Positions 1-8,268 of a stretch of 64,000 nt of DNA are shown here, in pieces. Source of the DNA: Streptomyces venezuelae. Lineage in GTDB: Bacteria > Actinomycetota > Actinomycetes > Streptomycetales > Streptomycetaceae. The notes under the pieces were generated by a model, which saw only the letters and a list, made by a program, of their open reading frames with translations, was not told where the DNA came from and made no database searches. Numbering within the stretch: position 1 is the stretch's first letter; the number at the start of each line of letters is the position of its first letter. The stretch covers positions 1,822,001 through 1,886,000 of the forward strand of contig NZ_CP029193.1 of NCBI RefSeq assembly GCF_008642355.1, written 5' to 3'. A program made the position numbers and the translations under genes.

Positions 1-230
1 CACACACCACTGGCGGCCACCACCTTCGCGAACCCCTCGTTGCACTGCCGCAGCGCGGCGGTGAGCAGCTCGTCGAGCGTCTTGAAGTGGTACGTGGTCG
101 AGCCGAGCGGCACGTCCGCCTCGGCGGCGACGGAGCGGTGACTGAGCCCGCCGATGCCCTTCTCCCCGACGACGCGGATCGCCGCGTCGATGATCCGCTG
201 GCGGCGCTCGGGATCGTACCGGCGCCCCAT
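1..230 (-). CDS. TetR-family transcriptional regulator, N-terminal part (3' end outside window)
   Basis: Reading the minus strand from the ATG at 228-230 gives about 76 residues that match the DNA-binding half of TetR repressors. The helix-turn-helix core reads ...GLSHRSVAAEADVPLGSTTYHF..., which is typical of the family. The ligand-binding half lies off the window edge, so the inducer cannot be guessed from sequence. The start codon overlaps the stop of the upstream SMR pump gene (TGATG), so the two are translationally coupled and the regulator probably controls that pump. The likely operator is the inverted repeat at 551-588. The family assignment is firm. The regulatory target is inferred from context. 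Confidence 0.85.
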   Translation of the reverse strand, partial: MGRRYDPERRQRIIDAAIRVVGEKGIGGLSHRSVAAEADVPLGSTTYHFKTLDELLTAALRQCNEGFAKVVAASGV

Positions 231-550
231 CAGTGGGCCCCGCCCAGATTGAGCACGACGACGCCCGCGATGACGAGCGCGATGCCCGCGATCTTGACCA
301 TGTTGGCCGACTCCCCCAGGAAGAGCATGCCGATGGCGGCCACGGCGGCGGTGCCGATGCCCGCCCAGATCGCGTACGCGGTGCCCACGGACAGGGTCTT
401 CAGGGTCTGCGCGAGCAGCGTGAAGGCGAGCAGATACCCCGCGACCGTGATGAGCGAGGGGACCAGCCTGCTGAACCCCTCGCTGTACTTCATGGCCGTC
501 GTCCCGGCCACCTCCGCCGCGATGGCCGCGGCCAGCAGTGCGTATCCCAT
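230..550 (-). CDS. Small multidrug resistance (SMR) efflux protein
   Basis: A 106-residue protein of four hydrophobic helices, the standard SMR length. The conserved membrane glutamate is E13 (equivalent to Glu14 of EmrE), and the YAIWAGIG motif with W62 is characteristic. These proteins act as dimers in the cytoplasmic membrane and exchange protons for quaternary ammonium compounds or other small cations. The gene starts with ATG at 548-550 and runs directly into the TetR regulator gene. A gtgtac-rich inverted repeat sits immediately upstream. The true substrate is unknown; SMR members range from drug to guanidinium exporters. Confidence 0.9.
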   Translation of the reverse strand: MGYALLAAAIAAEVAGTTAMKYSEGFSRLVPSLITVAGYLLAFTLLAQTLKTLSVGTAYAIWAGIGTAAVAAIGMLFLGESANMVKIAGIALVIAGVVVLNLGGAH

Positions 551-588
551 GTGTACGAGTGTACATATCGATGCGTACGGGCGTACAC
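551..588. promoter_or_regulatory. Inverted repeat, probable TetR operator of the SMR operon
   Basis: Arms GTGTACGAGTGTAC (551-564) and its imperfect complement at 575-588 face each other over a short AT-rich centre, directly next to the SMR start codon. Position and symmetry fit an operator for the TetR protein encoded in the same operon. Binding is inferred. Confidence 0.55.
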
Positions 589-636
589 AAGAACGTGCCC
601 GTCCACGCGTCGGCGGGCGTGTGGCGGGCGGGCACG

Positions 637-672
637 ACGAAGCCCCCCGGAGAATCCTCCGGGGGGCTTCGT
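637..672 (-). terminator. Terminator of the suf operon
   Basis: A 15-bp perfect stem (637-651 with 658-672) and a 6-base loop lie 15 bases beyond the stop codon of the last suf-operon gene. There is no clear U-tract, as is usual in Streptomyces. It also separates the suf operon from the SMR pump. Confidence 0.8.
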
Positions 673-687
673 GTGCGGCGGTGCCGC

Positions 688-1026
688 TCAGACGTTGAAC
701 CCGAGCGCCCGAAGCTGCTCGCGCCCGTCGTCCGTGATCTTGTCGGGGCCCCACGGCGGCATCCAGACCCAGTTGATCCGGAGCTCGTTGACGATGCCCT
801 CCGTCGCCGACTTCGCCTGGTCCTCGATGACGTCGGTCAGCGGGCAGGCCGCGGACGTGAGCGTCATGTCGATCGTGGCGATGTTGGCGTCGTCGATGTG
901 CACGCCGTAGATCAGGCCGAGGTTGACGACGTCGATGCCCAGTTCGGGGTCGACGACGTCGTACAGCGCCTCGCGGACCTCTTCCTCGGAAGCGGGCTTC
1001 GTGGTCAGGGTCTCGTTCTCGCTCAT
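688..1026 (-). CDS. sufT: Metal-sulfur cluster assembly factor (DUF59/MIP18, SufT-like)
   Basis: A 112-residue protein with the DUF59 core. It contains the DPELGIDVVNLGL segment and a conserved cysteine in TSAACPLTD. Proteins of this family help mature Fe-S proteins, delivering or transferring clusters downstream of the SUF scaffold. The gene is the last of the suf operon and its ATG overlaps the end of sufU (1023-1026). A strong hairpin follows at 637-672. The family is certain; the exact client proteins are not known from sequence. Confidence 0.88.
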   Translation of the reverse strand: MSENETLTTKPASEEEVREALYDVVDPELGIDVVNLGLIYGVHIDDANIATIDMTLTSAACPLTDVIEDQAKSATEGIVNELRINWVWMPPWGPDKITDDGREQLRALGFNV

Positions 1027-1499
1027 GCGGTCTTCCTCTCAGCGACGTCGGCGGCATCGGTGCCCAGCGCCTGGGCCGTCGCGTCCTTCCACGCCATCCA
1101 GCTCAGCAGAGCACACTTCACACGCGCCGGGTACTTGGAGACCCCGGCGAACGCGACCGCGTCCTCCAGGACCTCCTCCATCGCGTCGTCCGGCTCCAGC
1201 TTGCCCTTGGACTGCATCAGCTCCAGGAAGACCTCCTGGATCCGCTGCGCCTGGGCGAGCTCCTTGCCGACCAGGAGGTCGTTCAGGACGGACGCGCTGG
1301 CCTGGCTGATGGAGCAGCCCTGGCCCTCGTACGACACGTCGGCGATCGTCGACCCGTCGTACTTGACGCGCAGCGTGATCTCGTCGCCGCACGTCGGGTT
1401 GACGTGGTGCACCTCGGCGTCGCCATCGCGCAGACCACGCCCGTGCGGGTGCTTGTAGTGGTCCAGGATGACTTCCTGGTACATCGAATCCAGCTTCAC
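1023..1499 (-). CDS. sufU: SufU, zinc-dependent sulfurtransferase for Fe-S assembly
   Basis: Read from the GTG at 1497-1499, the 158-residue product begins MKLDSMYQEVILDHYKHPHG, the usual SufU start. An in-frame upstream start would overlap the end of sufS and add 24 unrelated residues, so it was not chosen. Conserved C37, D39, C62 and C129 are the zinc and active-site ligands. In Gram-positive SUF systems SufU accepts persulfide sulfur from SufS and passes it to SufBCD. It sits 16 bases after sufS and overlaps sufT by 4 bases. Confidence 0.93.
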   Translation of the reverse strand: MKLDSMYQEVILDHYKHPHGRGLRDGDAEVHHVNPTCGDEITLRVKYDGSTIADVSYEGQGCSISQASASVLNDLLVGKELAQAQRIQEVFLELMQSKGKLEPDDAMEEVLEDAVAFAGVSKYPARVKCALLSWMAWKDATAQALGTDAADVAERKTA

Positions 1500-1515
1500 G
1501 TTCCCAGCCAGCCCC

Positions 1516-2772
1516 TCAGCCGAAGAAGTTCCGTACGTGCTCCAGGCCGTCGACGAGAGCGTCGATCTCACCGGGCGTGGAGTACAGATAGAACGACGCT
1601 CGCGTGGTCGCAGGAATTCCGTACCGCAGGCAGACCGGACGCGCGCAGTGGTGACCCACGCGCACCGCGATGCCCTGCTCGTCGAGGACCTGGCCCACGT
1701 CGTGCGGGTGGATGTCGCCGAGCGTGAAGGAGATCGCGGCGCCGCGCTCCTCGGCCGTCGTCGGGCCGATGATGCGCAGGTCGGGAACCTCCAGGAGGCG
1801 CTTGACCGCGTACTCGGTGATCGCCTGCTCGTGCGCGGCGATCTTGTCCATGCCGATGGCAGAGAGGTAGTCCACGGCCGCGCCCAGGCCGACGGCCTGG
1901 GAGACCGGCGGCGTGCCGGCCTCGAACTTGTGCGGCGCGGGCGCGTACGTCGACGAGTTCATCGACACGGTCTCGATCATCTCGCCGCCGCCGAGGAACG
2001 GGGGCAGGTCCTCCAGGAGTTCCTGCCGGCCCCACAGCACGCCGATGCCCGTCGGGCCGCACATCTTGTGACCGGTGAAGGCCACGAAGTCGGCCTGCAG
2101 CGCCTGCACGTCCAGCGGCATGTGCGGGGCGGCCTGCGAGGCGTCGATGAGGACGAGCGCGCCGACCTCCTGGGCGCGGCGCACGATGGCCTCGACCGGG
2201 TTGTGCGTGCCCAGGATGTTGCTGACCAGGACGAAGGAGACGATCTTCGTCTTCTCGGTGATGACCTCTTCGATATTGGAGAGGTCGAGACGGCCGTCGT
2301 CGGTGAGGCCGAACCACTTCAGCTTCGCGCCGGTGCGCTGCGAGAGCAGCTGCCACGGAACGATGTTGGAGTGGTGCTCCATCTCCGTGATGACGATCTC
2401 GGTCTCGTGGTCCACGCGGTAGGGCTCGTCGGCCCAGCCCAGCATGTTGGCCACGAGGTTGAGCGACTCCGAGGCGTTCTTGGTGAAGATCACCTCGTCG
2501 CGGCTGGGCGCGTTGATGAACTCCGCGACCTTGTCACGGGCGCCCTCGTACAGCGCCGTGGCCTCCTCGGCGAGGACGTGCACGCCGCGGTGAACGTTGG
2601 CGTTGTGCTGCTCGTAGTACTCGTTCAGTACGTCGAGGACCTGCCGCGGGGTCTGCGAGGTCGCCGCGTTGTCCAGGTACACGAGCTTCTTGCCGTCGTG
2701 GATCGTGCGATCCAGGATCGGGAAGTCCTTGCGGATCGCCTCGGTGTCGAGGAGGCCCGGCAGCTGTGTCAC
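1516..2772 (-). CDS. sufS: Cysteine desulfurase SufS
   Basis: A 418-residue class V PLP enzyme that removes sulfur from cysteine, giving alanine and an enzyme-bound persulfide for Fe-S assembly. The PLP lysine is K236 in FTGHKMCGPTG. The persulfide-forming cysteine is C376 in VGHHCARPVC, the group II (SufS) arrangement. The sufC stop and sufS ATG overlap at 2769-2772, indicating translational coupling. Its sulfur acceptor SufU is the next gene. Confidence 0.96.
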   Translation of the reverse strand: MTQLPGLLDTEAIRKDFPILDRTIHDGKKLVYLDNAATSQTPRQVLDVLNEYYEQHNANVHRGVHVLAEEATALYEGARDKVAEFINAPSRDEVIFTKNASESLNLVANMLGWADEPYRVDHETEIVITEMEHHSNIVPWQLLSQRTGAKLKWFGLTDDGRLDLSNIEEVITEKTKIVSFVLVSNILGTHNPVEAIVRRAQEVGALVLIDASQAAPHMPLDVQALQADFVAFTGHKMCGPTGIGVLWGRQELLEDLPPFLGGGEMIETVSMNSSTYAPAPHKFEAGTPPVSQAVGLGAAVDYLSAIGMDKIAAHEQAITEYAVKRLLEVPDLRIIGPTTAEERGAAISFTLGDIHPHDVGQVLDEQGIAVRVGHHCARPVCLRYGIPATTRASFYLYSTPGEIDALVDGLEHVRNFFG

Positions 2773-3533
2773 GAAGATGCGCCACCCTTCGTGTAGGCCT
2801 CGTAGCCCTCGGCCTCGAGCTTGTCGGCGAGCTCGGCGCCGCCGGACTCGGCGATGCGGCCGTTCGCGAAGACGTGCACGAAGTCGGGCTTGATGTAGCG
2901 CAGGATGCGCGTGTAGTGCGTGATCAGCAGGGTGCCGACCTCGCCCGTCTCGCGGACGCGGTTGACGCCGTCCGAGACCTGGCGGAGCGCGTCGACGTCC
3001 AGACCGGAGTCCGTCTCGTCGAGGATCGCGATCTTCGGCTTGAGGAGCTCCATCTGGAGGATCTCGTGGCGCTTCTTCTCACCGCCGGAGAAGCCCTCGT
3101 TGACGTTGCGCTCGGCGAAGGCCGGGTCCATCTGGAGCTGCTCCATCGCGGACTTGACCTCCTTCACCCAGGTGCGCAGCTTGGGGGCCTCGCCGCGGAT
3201 CGCCGTCGCCGACGTGCGCAGGAAGTTGGAGACCGAGACGCCGGGGACCTCGACCGGGTACTGCATGGCGAGGAACATGCCGGCGCGGGCGCGCTCGTCG
3301 ACGGACATCTCGAGGACGTCCTCGCCGTCGAGGGTCACGCTGCCCTGGGTGATCGTGTACTTGGGGTGACCCGCGACCGAGTAGGCGAGCGTCGACTTGC
3401 CGGAGCCGTTCGGGCCCATGATGGCGTGGGTCTCGCCCTGCTTCACGGTCAGGTCGACGCCCTTGAGGATCTCCTTCGTGGCGTTGTCGGCCTCGACGGT
3501 GACGTGCAGGTCCTTGATTTCAAGCGTTGCCAT
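2769..3533 (-). CDS. sufC: SufC, ATPase of the SufBCD Fe-S scaffold
   Basis: A 254-residue ABC-type ATPase that is cytosolic, not a transporter. The Walker A motif GPNGSGKS spans residues 40-47, and the signature FSGGEKKR and Walker B (IAILDETDSGLD) are intact. In the SUF pathway SufC binds SufB and SufD and its ATP cycle opens the scaffold for cluster assembly. It begins 7 bases after the Rieske ferredoxin gene and overlaps sufS by 4 bases. Confidence 0.96.
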   Translation of the reverse strand: MATLEIKDLHVTVEADNATKEILKGVDLTVKQGETHAIMGPNGSGKSTLAYSVAGHPKYTITQGSVTLDGEDVLEMSVDERARAGMFLAMQYPVEVPGVSVSNFLRTSATAIRGEAPKLRTWVKEVKSAMEQLQMDPAFAERNVNEGFSGGEKKRHEILQMELLKPKIAILDETDSGLDVDALRQVSDGVNRVRETGEVGTLLITHYTRILRYIKPDFVHVFANGRIAESGGAELADKLEAEGYEAYTKGGASS

Positions 3534-3540
3534 GGGTGCC

Positions 3541-3873
3541 TCAGGACTCCTGGGTGAGGGAGACGAGCACGTCGTCCCCTTCGATCTTTACGGGGTATAC
3601 GGGGACGGGGCGCGTCGCGGGAAGGCCGGACGGCTTGCCGGTGCGGAGGTCGAAGCTGGAGCCGTGCAGCCAGCACTCGATCTGACAGTCCTCCACCTCG
3701 CCCTCGGAGAGGGAGACGTTCGCGTGCGAGCAGATGTCGTGGATCGCGTACACCTCGCCCTCGGTGTGGACGACCGAGACCGGCGTGCCGTCGAGTTCCA
3801 CCCGCTTCGGGGTGTCCTCCTCCAGCTCGCTCAGTCCGCACGCCCGAACGAATCGGGCCTGGTCGAGGCTCAT
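3541..3873 (-). CDS. Rieske-type [2Fe-2S] ferredoxin in the suf operon
   Basis: A 110-residue protein from ATG 3871-3873. The Rieske ligands are C48-x-H50 and C67-x2-H70. The extra disulfide cysteines of respiratory Rieske proteins are absent, so this is a low-potential ferredoxin of the dioxygenase or NirD type. There is no signal peptide, so it is cytosolic. Its start overlaps the sufD stop (3870-3873) and it precedes sufC by 7 bases, a position typical of actinobacterial suf operons. It may supply electrons or reducing power during cluster assembly, which is inference. Confidence 0.9.
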   Translation of the reverse strand: MSLDQARFVRACGLSELEEDTPKRVELDGTPVSVVHTEGEVYAIHDICSHANVSLSEGEVEDCQIECWLHGSSFDLRTGKPSGLPATRPVPVYPVKIEGDDVLVSLTQES

Positions 3874-5051
3874 GCGACGGTCGCCTCCAGCTCCTCTTCG
3901 ATCTTCGCGATGAGGCGCTCCTCGACGTCGGGCAGGCCGATCTGCTGGACCAGCTCGGCGAAGAAGCCGCGGACGACGAGGCGGCGTGCCTCCTCCTCCG
4001 GGATGCCGCGCGACTGCAGGTAGAAGAGCTGCTCGTCGTCGAAGCGGCCGGTCGCCGAGGCGTGGCCCGCGCCGACGATCTCGCCGGTCTCGATCTCGAG
4101 GTTCGGCACCGAGTCGACCCGGGCGCCGTCGGTCAGAACCAGGTTGCGGTTCATCTCGTACGTGTCGGTGCCCTCGGCGGCGGCCTCGATGAGGACGTCG
4201 CCGATCCACACGGCGTGCGCGTCGTCGCCCTGGAGCGCGCCCTTGTAGACGACGTTCGACTTGCAGTGCGGGGTGTTGTGGTCGACCAGGAGGCGGTGCT
4301 CCTGGTGCTGGCCCGCGTCGGTGACGTACAGGCCGAAGAGCTCGGCCTCGCCGCCGGTGCCCGCGTAGTTCACGCGCGGGTGCAGGCGGACCAGGTCGCC
4401 GCCGAAGGTGACGACGACGGACTTGAAGGACGCGTCACGGCCGACCAGCGCGTTGTGCTGGGCGACGTGCACCGCGGTGTCGTCCCAGTCCTGGACGGAG
4501 ACGACGGTGAGCTTGGCACCGTCGCCGACGACGAAGTCGACGTTGGCGGCGAGCACGGCGTCACCGGTGTGGTCGATGACGACGAGCGCCTCCGCGAACG
4601 CGCCGAGCTCGATCACCTGGTGCGCGAAGGCGGTGCCGCCCTCGCCGTGCACGGCGATGCGGATGGGCTCGGTGAGCACCGTGTCCTTGGGGACGGTGAC
4701 GACCGAGGCCTTCTCGAAGGACGAGTAGGCCTGGGCGGCGACGCGGTCGACGGGCTTGCCCGCCTTGCCGACGCGGGCGTCGTCGCGGCCGACGGTCTCC
4801 TGGGTGACGCCCTCGGGGGCGCTCACCTCGACGCGGATGCCGCCGTCCGCCACCGCGGTGCCGTCGTGCAGCCCGCGCAGGCGCTCCAGCGGCGTGAACC
4901 GCCACTCCTCCTCGCGGCCGTGCGGGACGGGGAAGTCCGCCACGTCGAAGGACGGGGGCGCGCTCATGCGGGTGGCGACGGTGGACTCGGCGGCCACCGC
5001 GATCGATCCGGCGGTGGTGGAGCCCACCGGGATGTTCTGAGCCTCAGCCAT
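3870..5051 (-). CDS. sufD: SufD, Fe-S cluster assembly scaffold subunit
   Basis: A 393-residue member of the SufB/SufD beta-helix family. The C-terminal stretch (GRFDDEQLFYLQSRGIPEEEARRLVVRGFF) is diagnostic of the family. SufD pairs with SufB and SufC2 in the scaffold complex and is needed for iron acquisition during cluster formation. It lies 61 bases after sufB, and its stop overlaps the Rieske ferredoxin start. The choice between SufD and SufB rests on its shorter length and its position after the clearly SufB-like neighbour. Confidence 0.94.
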   Translation of the reverse strand: MAEAQNIPVGSTTAGSIAVAAESTVATRMSAPPSFDVADFPVPHGREEEWRFTPLERLRGLHDGTAVADGGIRVEVSAPEGVTQETVGRDDARVGKAGKPVDRVAAQAYSSFEKASVVTVPKDTVLTEPIRIAVHGEGGTAFAHQVIELGAFAEALVVIDHTGDAVLAANVDFVVGDGAKLTVVSVQDWDDTAVHVAQHNALVGRDASFKSVVVTFGGDLVRLHPRVNYAGTGGEAELFGLYVTDAGQHQEHRLLVDHNTPHCKSNVVYKGALQGDDAHAVWIGDVLIEAAAEGTDTYEMNRNLVLTDGARVDSVPNLEIETGEIVGAGHASATGRFDDEQLFYLQSRGIPEEEARRLVVRGFFAELVQQIGLPDVEERLIAKIEEELEATVA

Positions 5052-5112
5052 GGCTGTCGTCGTGCTCTCTCTCTGCGTAAGAAGTCAGTCGCTGCGGGGA
5101 CGGTGTCCGGTC

Positions 5113-6534
5113 TTAGCCGACCGAACCCTCCATCTGCAGCTCGATCAGCCGGTTGAGCTCCAGGGCGTACTCCATGGGCAGTTCCTTGGCGATCGGCTCG
5201 ACGAAGCCGCGCACGATCATCGCCATGGCCTCGAACTCCGTCATGCCGCGGCTCATCAGGTAGAAGAGCTGGTCGTCGGAGACCTTGGAGACGGTGGCCT
5301 CGTGCCCCATGGAGACGTCGTCCTCGCGGACGTCGACGTAGGGGTAGGTGTCCGAGCGCGAGATCGTGTCGACGAGCAGTGCGTCGCAGAGCACGTTCGA
5401 CTTCGATCCGGCGGCGCCCTCACCGATCTCGACGAGGCCGCGGTACGACGTACGACCGCCGCCGCGCGCCACGGACTTGGAGACGATGTTGGACGAGGTG
5501 TTCGGCGCCATGTGGACCATCTTGGAGCCGGCGTCCTGGTGCTGGCCCTCGCCCGCGAAGGCGATGGACAGCGTCTCGCCCTTGGCGTGCTCGCCCATGA
5601 GGTAGACGGCGGGGTACTTCATCGTCACCTTGGAGCCGATGTTGCCGTCGATCCACTCCATGGTCGCGCCCTCGTACGCCACGGCGCGCTTGGTGACCAG
5701 GTTGTAGACGTTGTTCGACCAGTTCTGGATCGTCGTGTAGCGGCAGCGGCCGCCCTTCTTCACGATGATCTCGACGACGGCGGAGTGCAGCGAGTCCGAC
5801 TTGTAGATCGGCGCCGTGCAGCCCTCGACGTAGTGGACGTAGGCGTCCTCGTCCACGATGATCAGGGTCCGCTCGAACTGGCCCATGTTCTCCGTGTTGA
5901 TGCGGAAGTAGGCCTGGAGCGGGATCTCGACGTGCACGCCCTTGGGGACGTAGATGAACGAGCCGCCGGACCAGACGGCGCTGTTCAGCGAGGCGAACTT
6001 GTTGTCACCGACGGGGATGACGGTGCCGAAGTACTCCTTGAAGAGCTCCGGGTGCTCCTTCAGCGCCGTGTCGGTGTCCAGGAAGATGACGCCCTGCTCC
6101 TCCAGGTCCTCGCGGATCTGGTGGTAGACGACCTCGGACTCGTACTGGGCCGCGACACCGGCGACGAGGCGCTGCTTCTCCGCCTCGGGGATGCCGAGCT
6201 TGTCGTACGTGTTCTTGATGTCCTCGGGCAGGTCCTCCCAGGACTCCGCCTGCTTCTCCGTGGACCGCACGAAGTACTTGATGTTGTCGAAGTCGATGCC
6301 CGAGAGGTCCGAGCCCCAGTTGGGCATGGGCTTCTTGTCGAAGAGGCGCAGGCCCTTGAGACGGAGCTTGGTCATCCACTCCGGCTCGTTCTTCTTCGCC
6401 GAGATGTCGCGGACGACGTCCTCGTTGATGCCGCGCTTGGCAGAGGCACCGGCGACGTCGGAGTCGGCCCAGCCGTATTCGTAGTTGCCCAGGCCCTCGA
6501 GTTCGGGGTGGGCAGTCTCCGTGGGGAGCGTCAT
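5113..6534 (-). CDS. sufB: SufB, Fe-S cluster scaffold protein
   Basis: A 473-residue protein starting [16 protein letters not shown] at ATG 6532-6534. Family-typical segments include [35 protein letters not shown] and the C-terminal [23 protein letters not shown]. SufB carries the nascent cluster in the SufBC2D complex. Its ATG overlaps the sufR stop by 4 bases (6531-6534), so regulator and scaffold are co-translated. An in-frame upstream extension exists but runs through sufR in another frame and was rejected. Confidence 0.96.
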   Translation of the reverse strand: MTLPTETAHPELEGLGNYEYGWADSDVAGASAKRGINEDVVRDISAKKNEPEWMTKLRLKGLRLFDKKPMPNWGSDLSGIDFDNIKYFVRSTEKQAESWEDLPEDIKNTYDKLGIPEAEKQRLVAGVAAQYESEVVYHQIREDLEEQGVIFLDTDTALKEHPELFKEYFGTVIPVGDNKFASLNSAVWSGGSFIYVPKGVHVEIPLQAYFRINTENMGQFERTLIIVDEDAYVHYVEGCTAPIYKSDSLHSAVVEIIVKKGGRCRYTTIQNWSNNVYNLVTKRAVAYEGATMEWIDGNIGSKVTMKYPAVYLMGEHAKGETLSIAFAGEGQHQDAGSKMVHMAPNTSSNIVSKSVARGGGRTSYRGLVEIGEGAAGSKSNVLCDALLVDTISRSDTYPYVDVREDDVSMGHEATVSKVSDDQLFYLMSRGMTEFEAMAMIVRGFVEPIAKELPMEYALELNRLIELQMEGSVG

Positions 6535-7274
6535 GCGGGGTTCCTCCCGGCCGTGCTTGCTGATGCTGGTGTGGTGGCTTGCCTGGTGGTGATGGTGCCG
6601 CTGCCGCCGCTGCGCGGAATGAACGTCGTGCAGACGCCGTCTCCGTGGGCGATGGTGGCGAGGCGCTGCACATGCGTGCCGAGGAGTTCGGAGAACATCT
6701 CCGTCTCCGCCTCGCAGAGCTGCGGAAACTGTTCGGCGACATGGGCGACCGGGCAGTGGTGCTGGCAGAGCTGTTCGCCGACCGGTGCGCTGCGCGCCGT
6801 AGCAGCGTACCCGTCGGCGGTCAACGCCTTCGCCAGAGCCTCGGTGCGCTGTTCGGGGGGCGCGGCGTCGATCGCCTGCCGGTACGTCTCGGCCTGGGCG
6901 GTGATCCTCGCCCGGGCGAACGCGACGACGGCCTCTTCGCCGTGGTGCTCGGTGATCCACCGCAGCGCTTCCGCGGCCAGCTTGTCGTACGACTGGTCGA
7001 AGGCGTCACGCCCGCAGTCGGTCAGCGCGAAGACCTTGGCGGGGCGACCGCGGGTCCTCGCGCCGTAGACCCGCTGTTCGCGGGGCTCGACCACGTTCTC
7101 ATGGGCGAGGGCGTCCAGGTGCCTGCGGACGGCTGCCTGGGTGAGGCCGAGGCGCTTCGCGAGGTCGGCGACGGTGGACGGGCCGTGGTCCAGGATGGAC
7201 CGCGCGACACGGTTGCGCGTCGAGCGCTCACCGGTCGCGAGTTCCTCCTGCGGAGCCTCGCCAACGTTTTTCAC
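6531..7274 (-). CDS. sufR: SufR-type Fe-S-sensing regulator of the suf operon
   Basis: A DeoR/ArsR-like winged-helix protein of 247 residues when read from GTG 7272-7274 ([10 protein letters not shown]). The helix-turn-helix lies at about residues 33-60 ([20 protein letters not shown]). Cysteines C170, C174 and C187 form the C-x3-C-x12-C pattern that in SufR proteins holds a regulatory Fe-S cluster. An in-frame TTG at 7310 would extend the protein by 12 residues, but the operator-like CAAC-N6-GTTG abuts the GTG, favouring the shorter form. It is the first gene of the operon it is expected to control. Confidence 0.92.
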   Translation of the reverse strand: MKNVGEAPQEELATGERSTRNRVARSILDHGPSTVADLAKRLGLTQAAVRRHLDALAHENVVEPREQRVYGARTRGRPAKVFALTDCGRDAFDQSYDKLAAEALRWITEHHGEEAVVAFARARITAQAETYRQAIDAAPPEQRTEALAKALTADGYAATARSAPVGEQLCQHHCPVAHVAEQFPQLCEAETEMFSELLGTHVQRLATIAHGDGVCTTFIPRSGGSGTITTRQATTPASASTAGRNPA

Positions 7275-7287
7275 AACGCCATTGTTG
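7274..7287. promoter_or_regulatory. SufR operator CAAC-N6-GTTG
   Basis: The sequence CAAC-gccatt-GTTG is an exact copy of the palindrome reported for SufR proteins. Its edge overlaps the first base of the sufR GTG start (7274), so bound protein would block transcription start or a leaderless message. The match is visible; binding is inferred from the family. Confidence 0.75.
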
Positions 7288-7345
7288 CGTAATTCCTCAG
7301 AGCCTGACAACCCGCGTCCTGATCACCGGACGGTGCGCTGCATCA

Positions 7346-7361
7346 CTTAGGCAAACCTAAG
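7346..7361. promoter_or_regulatory. Iron-box-like palindrome (DmdR/IdeR/DtxR type)
   Basis: CTTAGG-caaa-CCTAAG is a perfect inverted repeat. It matches the 3' half of the 19-bp iron box closely (TTAGGC-AACCTAA); about 14 of 19 positions agree overall. It lies between the divergent sufR and acetyltransferase genes, about 72 bases upstream of sufR, and could make either iron-responsive. Confidence 0.5.
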
Positions 7362-7435
7362 CTGACCTGCGGAAACGATCACCGATCGGGGAAATCGGTG
7401 GCGCTCCCCCGCCCGTTCCAGGAGACTCCCTCACC

Positions 7436-8257
7436 ATGGCGACACCCCCTCCCACCGGCCCTTTGTGCACGCGCGACTCGATCGCGCGCGAGCTGCTCGC
7501 GCTCGGTGTGCGCCCCGGGGAGACCCTCCTCGCCCACACCTCGCTCAGCGCGCTCGGCTGGGTGAGCGGCGGCGCCGTCGCCCTCGTCCAGGCGCTCCTG
7601 GACGCCCTGGGCCCCGAGGGCACGCTGGTGGTCCCCGCCCATTCCGGCGACAACTCCGAACCCTCGGCGTGGCAGAACCCTCCCGTGCCCGAGGAGTGGT
7701 GGCCGGTGCTGCGCGCGTCGATGCCCGCGTACGACCCGCTGACCTCGCCCACGTACGGCGTCGGCATCGTCCCGGAGACCGTCCGCACCTGGCCGGGCGC
7801 CCTGCGCAGCGCCCACCCGCAGACCTCGTTCGCGGCGCTCGGCCCCGCCGCCGCCACGATCACCGCCGGGCACGCCCGCGACTGCCGCCTCGGCGAGCGC
7901 AGCCCCCTGGCCCGCCTGGAGAAGGCCGGTGCCCGCGTCCTCCTCCTCGGCGCGGGATATGACGCGTGCACCTCGTTCCACCTCGCCGAGTACCGCGTCC
8001 CCGGCCCGGAGGAGGAGAACTCCTTCGCCGCGATGACCTCCCGGGGCCGCGTCTGGAAGACCGTGCGGGAGCGCTCGATCAGCGAGGAGGGCTTCGCCGA
8101 GCTCGGCGCGGCGTTCGAGAAGGACTCGGAGGTCGTACGCGGCTTCGTCGGCGCCGCCGAGTCACGCCTCTTCCCGGTGGCGGACGCCGTGGCGTACGCG
8201 GAGCGGTGGCTGGCGACGAACCGCCCCGCGCATCCGGACCCCCAGGGCCGTCCCTAG
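7436..8257 (+). CDS. AAC(3)-family N-acetyltransferase
   Basis: A 273-residue protein of the aminoglycoside 3-N-acetyltransferase family. Diagnostic stretches are HTSLSALGWVSGGAVALVQAL near the N-terminus, GTLVVPAHSG, and the central RSAHPQTSFAALGP with LGAGYDACTSFHLAEYR. Members transfer acetyl from acetyl-CoA to amino groups, but many chromosomal copies in Streptomyces do not confer resistance and act on other amines. It starts at ATG 7436 with AGGAG 11 bases upstream. It is divergent from sufR, with the iron-box-like palindrome in between. Resistance to aminoglycosides should not be assumed. Confidence 0.88.
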   Translation: MATPPPTGPLCTRDSIARELLALGVRPGETLLAHTSLSALGWVSGGAVALVQALLDALGPEGTLVVPAHSGDNSEPSAWQNPPVPEEWWPVLRASMPAYDPLTSPTYGVGIVPETVRTWPGALRSAHPQTSFAALGPAAATITAGHARDCRLGERSPLARLEKAGARVLLLGAGYDACTSFHLAEYRVPGPEEENSFAAMTSRGRVWKTVRERSISEEGFAELGAAFEKDSEVVRGFVGAAESRLFPVADAVAYAERWLATNRPAHPDPQGRP

Positions 8258-8260
8258 ACT
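8255..8260 (+). promoter_or_regulatory. -10 hexamer TAGACT for the ABC transporter gene
   Basis: TAGACT overlaps the stop codon of the acetyltransferase gene and lies 8 bases before the next ATG. This spacing predicts transcription starting at or next to the start codon (leaderless mRNA). No clear -35 was identified. Confidence 0.4.
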
Positions 8261-8268
8261 GGCTCACC

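Noticed and set aside
5050..7068. 672-codon plus-strand frame opposite sufB and sufR
   Set aside because: Antisense shadow of two well-supported genes and no ribosome-binding site or family match.
7966..8268. N-terminal extension of the ABC ATPase frame back into the acetyltransferase gene
   Set aside because: The added ~100 residues are Arg/Gly/Pro-rich shadow sequence. The ATPase has a natural N-terminus at ATG 8269 with a -10 hexamer 8 bases upstream.
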